From the NCBI RefSeq assembly GCF_963678635.1, contig NW_026970620.1, positions 17,501 through 81,500 on the forward strand: a DNA stretch of 64,000 bases. The letters are read 5' to 3'. Source of the DNA: Symsagittifera roscoffensis. Lineage: Eukaryota > Xenacoelomorpha > Acoela > Convolutidae. Of the stretch, positions 57,026-64,000 are shown piece after piece. How positions within the stretch are numbered: position 1 is the first letter of the stretch; the number at the start of each line of letters is the position of its first letter. The notes under the pieces are model-generated. The model was not told where the DNA came from. It made no database searches and worked only from the letters and a program-made list of their open reading frames with translations. Both the position numbers and the translations under genes were made by a program.

Positions 57026-57110
57026 AATCAGGGGCGGGGTTTAGAATGGGGGCGGACGCCTTCTCTCAGAGATTCGACACCCTGCTGACACAAAGGGTCC
57101 CCTCTTTAAA
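57026..57110 (+). repeat. Single diverged relative of the 490-bp tandem unit
   Basis: GGGGCGGACGCCTTCTC, GATTCGACACCCTGCTGAC and CAAAGGGTCCCC match the middle of the 52-53 kb units. Confidence 0.6.
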
Positions 57111-57689
57111 CTATTTTGAGATATCCATTTTTGGTGACGGACCCTATAAATTTTATAAATAGCTATCCAGAAAAAGCTTAAAAACGCCTTTTTGGTCTGT
57201 TTTTTTCAAAAATTTCTCTGCGGCGCTTAAAATTAATGCTTTGGGAGAGCTCGGATTATCAATATGATCGACCTTAAGAACTTCCCCCTCGAGAAAATCC
57301 TAGAAACGCCCCTGTTGGAATAAATTGTCGCCTAAATCTCTATTCATCTTAAACAATGTCTTCATGCCCTATCGTTTGTTTAAGCTATCATCGTTAACAA
57401 AATTTGCGTTTTCTGTTTGTCGGCTCAAAAGACTAACAGCAGGGTAGGCAACAACCAATGTGGTAAAAACTAACTTTTTATATAAACTAACTATTAATAC
57501 GTATATGAAAATTTCAGCCCATGTTAAAAACCCACCAAAAAAAATCTGAAAAAAAATGTTGACGGCTCTGTGAAGTTTTTTGGTATTTTCTGAAAACCCG
57601 AGCACTAATAGGCGTTCTAAGTACAATTTCGATGGCCGGAACAATTAGAGCATTTGATCTACCAATAGAGCATTTGAAAGATTTCCAAC

Positions 57690-57995
57690 CTTGCTCAAAA
57701 TAATTTCAGGTGCTAGATACTGCGGAGTCCCGCACAGAGTCCAGGCACGGCCATCAAGTCGTTTGCAAAAGCCGAAATCAGTCAGCTTTACATACCCTCT
57801 GTGGTCTATCAGAAGATTCTCTGGTTTCAAATCCCGATGAATCAGGTTCATGAAGTGCAAATACTCAAAAGCAAGTACGACTTGAGATCCGTAAAAACGA
57901 GTTCGCGATTCTCCATATCTCTTTGCGTTTCTAAGATGGGTGAATAACTCTCCACCTGATACGAATTCCAGAGCTATGTAAAGATAGCTGTTATC
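57690..57995 (-). CDS. PKA catalytic-type protein kinase, single internal exon
   Basis: The exon has 102 codons, phase 0 at both ends, between a CTTTTTAG acceptor and a GTTGGA donor. It reads [20 protein letters not shown], then [53 protein letters not shown]. This is the hinge, catalytic loop (HRDLKPEN), DFG, the activation-loop Thr (WTLCGTP) and the APE motif of an AGC kinase closest to PKA. The 3' boundary after ILSK is at the same place as a PRKACA intron. Differences from PKA are HRD for YRD and GTPQY for GTPEY. No neighbouring exons (Gly-rich loop, DWWALG) were found within reach. Either introns are long or this is an orphan exon. Confidence 0.75.
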
Positions 57996-58895
57996 CTAAA
58001 AAGATGCAAAGTTAGAACGTTACAAATTATTGTGAAGAAAACGATACAAGCTCGATTAAAACAATGTACAGAGCTCAATTTTGCAGTGCGCCTCCTAAAT
58101 CTTAATAATAAACTTAAGTTTATGAAAAAAATCCTTATTTTTAACGCCGTATAATTTTTTGAATTGAGTTCTATCAAAATAACGTTTCATAGAACTTTGA
58201 TGTTTTAATTTAATAATTTAAGATAATTTTAAAAAATTTTAAACCAAAGGTTACTCAGAATTTTAAAACTATCAATTGAGTAAATACTCACCGAGATCCT
58301 TTCAAAATTTAAAACAATAAACCAAACAATTTTCTCCGTTTGTCACAATTCGAACAAAATTGGAATCTAATTTTTTTTTAACAGAGTATGATTCCGATGA
58401 AATATGTACCTGTGGATAACGATCTAAAAATTATTAAAGTAATATATAGCAATACCAAAACCAAATTAACAAAAACCATAGCAAAGATGCATGCTTTGAA
58501 AGGTTGCTTTCCTCCAAATTGCTCGTACTTTTTGCCCCGAAACATAAGACATCAAAACTTCGTGAAATTGCCGTTATTGAAGGTAACAAGTTACACACAA
58601 TACATAAGCAAAAATTGGTTATTAGCTAAGTTACATGGTTCAGAAAAACTGCCAGCACAAAAATTTAATACAAAGAGGCGAAGCGGAGCTGTGCACACTT
58701 GCGATTAAAATATATAAGCACAAAAAACACAAGTTGAAAAATTGGAAAACCTTAAAAAATCGAGTTCTACCAAAAAAATAAGTTTTCATACTTAAAACTA
58801 GCTAAAACTGGAAGTACCTGTTTCATAATTTTTTAAACTAATGCGGAATGAATCGGGTAATTTCAAATTTTTAAAAATTGGGTTTCACCCAAAAC

Positions 58896-59005
58896 CTTGG
58901 TAACTTTCCAAATTCTCTAAAATACCCACTCCTACTTATTTTATAAGAAAAACTACTAAGAATAAGTAGGAGTGGGTATTTTAGAGAATTTGGAAAGCTA
59001 CCAAG
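58896..59005. repeat. Inverted repeat, 45-bp arms, 20-bp loop
   Basis: 58896-58940 and 58961-59005 are reverse complements with one mismatch (ACTCCTACTTATT against AATAAGTAGGAGT). Confidence 0.85.
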
Positions 59006-59209
59006 AACAATGTTTTTTTCTCACAATTCTTAAGGCATAGCAGTTTTTTTCACGGAAGTTTCCGACAACTTGTTGTTCGATTAAAGAATTGATATCAGAT
59101 TCGTCTGGGTAGTATTAAGTTTGAAATGAAACACAATCAAGAAATCAAAGCCTTCATCTTTCTCAGGGCCAATCTTTTTTAAAAAAATGAACTATGCTGC
59201 TTATATAGC

Positions 59210-59640
59210 GGAACTTCTCTCAGCCCTTCTTTTGATTGAAATCAAAACCTCACATTTGGGTTTTTCGTTTCCGAGAAAAGTCAAAACGTTTCAAAAACGG
59301 TCAAAAAACCAAAATTTTGTTTTTTTTCCGAAGGCCATAAATTTTCGTGTTAAGCAAATTATGCAGTAGAGCTTAACACGACTTTTTTCCAATGAAACTA
59401 AACACTCAGATTTCAGAGGGTAGTTTTCGAGAAAAGTTTTAAACAAAAAAATCGAAAATTTTTTCCGAGGGTCATAACTTATTGCGCAAAAAACTTTGGG
59501 CACAACTGTTTACGCAAGGGAGCTTTTCGTATCTTATTCTACTCATTGTAACCAAAAACGCAGATTTGGGAGGGTAGTTTTTTAGAACGGTCAAAAAATC
59601 GAAAGTTTGACTTTTCTGAGGGTTAAAACCCTTTGTGTAA
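59210..59640 (-). repeat. GAAAACTACC-type units, inverted orientation
   Basis: GGGTAGTTTTCGAGAAAAGT and GGGAGGGTAGTTTTTTAGAA are reverse-strand copies of the 13 kb array unit. Confidence 0.55.
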
Positions 59641-59859
59641 GAAAACTTTTCATCAATGGTAATCATGTTAACTTTGCATGTCAAATCAACCAATGTCATT
59701 TTTGTAATTCTTCGTAAATGCCATTTCTACTCTACTAAAATGCGTATTCTAAATAGTTTAATTTGAGCATATTAGTGAGAAGCAAGAATAAAGCTCTTAT
59801 TTACACTGCGTATATCTCGAATAATTCACAACAGTCAATTTCAGTTCACATCAGTTAAC

Positions 59860-61141
59860 TTAAGCATCAACTAGCGCAACTTGAGTCAGGTACTCAGCGA
59901 ACAACTCCATTCCTTTGAAGTAGTTTCTCTGGTCTAGCTTCTCGTTTTGAGAGTTGGCCGAGTCGTCACATGCGCCCATTGGTAGCAACATTACACTTTT
60001 CTTGAGTTCATCTTGTAAGAAAAGAGTGACTGGAATACTCCCGCCTTCTCGCGACAGATCCGGCTCCACTCCAAACACATTCTTACACGCAATTCTTCCC
60101 GCTTTGAACTGTGGGTCATTAAAGTCTGCCAGCCATGCTTGAACGCCGAGTTCCAATTCAATTTCTAACTTATTCGGGCTGCCTAATTTCGCAAAAACAC
60201 TTTTCGAGATTTCGCAAAAACACTTTTAAGATCAGAAAACACTTTCCATTTTTTCTTCGTCCATGTTTGGGACAAGTCGGATAGAAAACTTCGCAGTGAC
60301 CTTTCGAGGAATGACCGTTTTGGACCCTGGATCCGCAAAAGCACCTTCGATACCATGGAGTGACAGAGATGGGAATCGCCATCTGTTCATCATGAGTAAC
60401 TCTTTCGAATCGTGGATCAATTTGGTCGCTACAATTTCGTTCTTGAAATGTTTCGGGTCGAAGTCAAGTCTTGGGTACACAAATTCTCGTCCTCTGAAAA
60501 TGGTGCGACCATATCGTAAATTCCAGGCACTAAAATGTTGCCTTTGTTGTCAACCAGACTTGACATAGGTTTACAAGATCAGTCATGGCTTCCGAATCTG
60601 CGCCTCCATAGACACCAGAATGAAGATCTTTGCATGCGCATTGGACAGACACGAAGAAATTTGCCATTCCCAGGAGTCCATAAGTCAAACAGGGTTTGTT
60701 TTTTCCCAGCCAGTAACTGTCGGATATACACACGTAATCAACGCCTTGCAGAATCTTATCCTTTTCATCATAGACTAATTGCATCAATTGGCAAATCAAA
60801 TGGTTCCGTGTTCCAGCCATCGGATAGAGCGGCTGGTTGTACGTTCAAATGTCCGTACACAAAAATGTCTTCTTTTTAGGGTCGTTTCCCAGTTTTCCCA
60901 GAAGGATCGGAGGCAATGGAATTTCGCACTCGGGAGTCTTCCGCATTCCAATGTCTTTCAATGTGGTTTCAGCACCAAGTTTATCCCATTCGGCTTTCAC
61001 AAAGTTAACCATTCGAATTACTTCAGGTCTCTGGGCGGGACTGGCAGCCACGCTCTGGATAGCTGCCCATTCTTTCAACCTCTCAACGTAAAGCTTATGA
61101 TTCTGCTGCAAATGTTCAATTATTTTAGCAGTGGATGCCAT
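59860..61141 (-). pseudogene. CNDP2-like cytosolic dipeptidase retrocopy, disrupted
   Basis: M20-family dipeptidase similarity runs from ATG at 61141 ([50 protein letters not shown]) to TAA at 59860 (VFGVEPDLSREGGSIPVT, SQNEKL). There is no intron, although the family's genes are multi-exonic, so a retrocopy is likely. Breaks seen: a one-base shift near 60868 between KKT and [16 protein letters not shown]; loss of about 60-75 residues after EPFDL, near 60800; shifts near 60555 and 60475; a shift plus a short tandem duplication (AAAAGTGTTTTTGCGAAAT) near 60195-60235. The lost part contains the bridging Asp and catalytic Glu. HLDVQP is HLNVQP and the AHSQNE His is Asn. It cannot be an active peptidase. 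Confidence 0.85.
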
Positions 61142-61525
61142 ATCAAGATTATCAACACAATTAATCAATCTGAAATTTGAACGGTTCGTTTACTAAATAG
61201 AAGAAGAAAGAACACTTGAATTACTATACAATAAAGAGCCGAGGCATCAGTGTAGCAAAGTGTAAATAATAAAATTGGTTATAATTTCATTGGTTACATC
61301 AAAGAAAAACAAAACATCAGAAAACAAGCAAAAAGCAAAAAAAAAAACGGTTACAGTTCGGAAATTGGTTGATTAAAGTATATGAAGTTTTGGATACTAT
61401 AAAAACATTTAGATTAAAGAATTAGAAACAAGCGGGTATTAAAACTTTACAAACAATTTTACAGATATGTGACATTCGACCAGAATGTGAAAAATGCAAT
61501 CTCTGCAGAATTCGGAATTTTAGCA
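61142..61525. other. Flank of the CNDP2-like copy
   Basis: An A run of 11 lies at 61338-61348. There is no gene. No promoter-like or coding signal was recognised upstream of the copy. Confidence 0.4.
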
Positions 61526-61792
61526 GCAAGCCTTCCGGATTGGTGGTTTTTAAGAACTAAGAGCGTTATTGGAACGTTTAGCCAAACGGTGAGGGCTGGA
61601 TTATTCTAGTATTTTAAAATTTCAAAAATTCGAATGATGACGTCACATTTCTGAGAAATGCTGAAACGGCCATTTTAACAAGAAACGAGTGAGAAAACAC
61701 AACAACAACAACTTTATCTGCGATTGCGAACAGGACAAAAATCGAGATTAAAAAACGACAACGAACTACAGAATAGCAGAGAACGTTCCGAG

Positions 61793-61824
61793 TTGCAACT
61801 ATTGTGCTGCTACAATAGTTGCAA
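61793..61824. repeat. Perfect hairpin, 13-bp arms
   Basis: TTGCAACTATTGT and ACAATAGTTGCAA are separated by GCTGCT, just before the 61859 module. Confidence 0.8.
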
Positions 61825-62955
61825 GGCCGTTGCGAACAACGGTGAAGGGTAAGAAACCAGCCTTCCGGATTAGGAAGAAATCAAGAATAAAGAGCTTGAT
61901 TCAGCGGATTCAAGAATCCGAAAGGGTCTCGGGACGAAAATTTTTATTGACTCATATGAACTTTTGGCATCCTGTCATGTCCTGACTTGAATTTAACTGA
62001 TATTTGAATTAGTTTTGACAAGGATGAGGTGCTAAGAGTTGGGGGGGAAAGGGTTGATCCATCTTCGATGGAGATGATGATTTTTATCTACTGAACAAAA
62101 ACAATAGTAATATGATAAGTAGTAGCCCTGTTTTTAGGAGTGAACTCGTGGTCTGGGGATACTGAGACCCAGCCATGAGCTCACTATTTCTGCATGTAAT
62201 TCAGTTAATTTGAGCGTTCTGGTCGAAGCCGGAGAACAGTAACGTTTTTGTCGACCCGATGTTGGAAAAGACCACCGAAAAGTACTGGCTTGGTAGAGAC
62301 GGTGAAAAACATGCAAAGCTCTGTTTAGACGCTAGCCAGTCGTCTTAAGACTTAGTTTTGTTATCCGTCGATATGTATCTTCCGGGCCAATGTTACATAT
62401 ATGTTTTTATGGCGCTCCTGGGTGTTATCTTTTTTAACATCATGACCGGCAGAACCGTTAACGAGCACTCCGCGCCGAGCGGATGCTCACATTAACGCCC
62501 TTAATAGGCCTAAACCGCCGGGGCGGAAGGGTAGTTCGGAGCGCGGAGGCCTTCCGGATTGCCGTGAATAGTTTTTTTAACCTAGTTAAGACCGAAAATT
62601 CACGAACCAGGAAGGGTGGGGGGATCGGCCGTCCCCTCGTCCCCTGAGTGGTTGGTGACCAAAAACACTTAAAGATATAAGTAAAACCAAACAAAAAGTA
62701 GTATAGTACCCAAGAAAAACAAAAAACATAAAAAATAACCGAAAAAACCAAAAACAGTAAAAAAGTAAAAAATCAGTAGAAATCATCCCCCCAGACAAGA
62801 TGTGATTCAACCCCCCCGTTTGTTGTTGATAGATATATTGTTGTTACAGGCATTTATATCAGTCAGGATCGTTACGATCAATTTTGTGCCCCGTTTGTGA
62901 GGCTTGTACTGTAGGGTTATTTGAGCATTTAAGCACGTTAATGATAAATTGCGCT

Positions 62956-63010
62956 CAATCCGGAGGGGTCAGCTGATTTGCGCTCAATTCGGAAGGGTCT
63001 TGGGCGAAGA
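62956..63010 (+). repeat. Short direct repeat of the half-site
   Basis: TTTGCGCTCAATTCGGAAGG repeats ATTGCGCTCAATCCGGAGG from about 30 bp upstream, each followed by GGTC. Confidence 0.75.
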
Positions 63011-63708
63011 CCGATCCGGCAAGCAGTACAAGGAGCAACAAGAAGGGGCTCAACGACAACAACAATCGACTGTTGGGTATCGTTAACAAGTTTTGTATCC
63101 CGTTTGGTACAAAAAGCAAGATAGTAATCTGTGGGGGGCTCGACAGTGCTGCACTGTAGTGACCCTTCACCGAACTGCGAATATCCGAGTTAAGCACCTT
63201 AATACGGATATTGAACAAACCCGGAGGGGTATAGTATTACTAATAATTTTACTTATATAGCCTATATTAATAGTCTTATATCGATTTTCAGTCAAAAACA
63301 ACGAAAACAGACCGGTTTTTAGGATCAAAATTGCGATATTTTGATCCCCCCACAAGTCGCGATTTTTGAGATATCGATATTTTTTGAAACGGAAAAAAGC
63401 GCTAAATTAGTGTGTTACATCGTAACAGCACTACCATAATTGATAGAACCGGTTAAGTTAAGTTCGGAAGTGGTTGGAACTATTTTGGTACCGAAAACCG
63501 AAACTTCGTGATTTTTGAGGAAACGGAACACAAAAAATTTAGAAAATTTTTTGAAATTTTTGAGTTACAACAGCAAAAATAATTGTTCGGACAACGTCCA
63601 CTAGTGAATCTACAAGTTTTAAAACCCGCTACCCGAAAGCCTTCCGGGTTGCAGAGAAATCGAACATAACGTGTTTGATTTGGTGGATTCATCAATCCGG
63701 AGGGGTCC

Positions 63709-64000
63709 AGGTAGCATAGTTTTTCGCAAATTTTTTCTACAATAGCGTTTTAGATCGGGTCTTTTGCATTGAACTAGAAGAGTATAGGCCTTCTGAGCTC
63801 GGATCATTAATTTTTAGGTCGAAAGGACCAGATTTGCGGAAAAAGTTAGGCGGAACCTATAAGAGAAAAAATTTTTTGAGTTTGAAAAAAAGACGTCTTG
63901 GTTAATAACTTTGGAACTACTGAGCATATCGAGTTGATCTTGGTACCAATAGATCAGAAATTAGATGAGCTTACTGATAGAATCAGAAATTTTTCGGAAA
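63709..64000. other. Right edge, no gene seen
   Basis: Nothing that I can support beyond the hairpin module ending at 63708. Confidence 0.4.

Larger units (their letters stand above)
61530..63708. repeat. GC-richer region with recurring CCTTCCGGATT hairpin module
   Basis: The half-site GCCTTCCGGATT occurs at 61530, 61859, 62548 and (as CCGGGTT) 63638. The complementary half-site AATCCGGAGGGGTC or a close variant occurs at 61916, 62957, 62985, 63219 and 63694. Two pairs form complete modules of about 71 bp, 61859-61930 and 63638-63708, with matching interiors (AGAAATC, TTGATT, GGATTCA). There is no coding signal. It may be ends of mobile elements or a structured RNA family. Confidence 0.55.

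Noticed and set aside
57369-57644. 91-codon minus-strand ORF with hydrophobic runs
   Set aside because: It follows the PKA exon donor in intron sequence and does not match the expected next kinase exon.
58388-58708. 106-codon plus-strand ORF
   Set aside because: It runs into the inverted GAAGCTCCGCTTC terminus, so it is repeat-derived. No domain seen.
60263-61180. Several plus-strand ORFs opposite the CNDP2-like copy
   Set aside because: These are antisense shadows of the dipeptidase-derived sequence.
63390-63480. Possible 5S rRNA-like stretch (GGTTAAGTTAAGTTCGG)
   Set aside because: Only a short resemblance. The internal control boxes and pairing of a 5S gene are missing.

Overview
The window is nuclear DNA from an invertebrate animal. 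It is AT-rich (roughly two thirds A+T by eye), has GT-AG introns with phase-consistent exons, and most of its length is intronic or intergenic repeat. I could not assign a phylum. The host genes I recognise (RRM protein, MFSD4/NaGLT1-like transporter, FSD1-like FN3/SPRY protein, FBXL4-like protein, PKA-type kinase, CNDP2-like dipeptidase) are general metazoan genes.

Layout. 0-5 kb: a LINE reverse-transcriptase remnant (minus), a diverged LSU (28S) rRNA stretch (minus), then a broken Ty3/gypsy-like fossil that carries macro-like and SGNH-like segments. 6.2-8.0 kb: two direct repeats of about 350 bp around a 1 kb interior. 8.1-21.6 kb (+): a six-exon gene for a protein of about 530 residues ending in one RRM. 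Every junction keeps phase and a poly(A) signal follows. Its introns hold a LINE remnant, several interspersed repeat families and a GC-rich, highly structured block (19.4-20.3 kb) that looks like a second LSU rRNA-derived piece. 22.7-26.2 kb (+): four phase-consistent exons of an MFS transporter half, with a Ty1/copia remnant in an intron. 27-33 kb: repeats, including a 708-bp TA-flanked MITE nested in an older relative. 33.3-39.7 kb: a broken Polinton/Maverick-like fossil with a minisatellite. 40.5-44.3 kb (+): FN3 and SPRY exons of an FSD1-like gene whose reading frame looks disturbed. 45.8-46.6 kb (-): a two-exon unrecognised acidic protein. 47.7-48.4 kb (+): the first exons of an FBXL4-like gene. 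52-53.4 kb: three tandem units of about 490 bp, then a perfect 109-bp-arm palindrome. 54.6-55.8 kb (-): a Penelope-like element remnant with a tandem candidate hammerhead ribozyme. 57.7-58.0 kb (-): a single PKA-type kinase exon. 59.9-61.1 kb (-): an intronless, disrupted CNDP2-like retrocopy. 61.5-63.7 kb: a GC-richer stretch with a recurring CCTTCCGGATT / AATCCGGAGGGG hairpin module.

The host genes show no functional clustering. The region reads as gene-sparse euchromatin whose introns were filled by successive waves of mobile elements. The least explained signals are the structured rRNA-like block in the RRM gene, the hairpin module at the right end and the ribozyme pair in the Penelope-like remnant.
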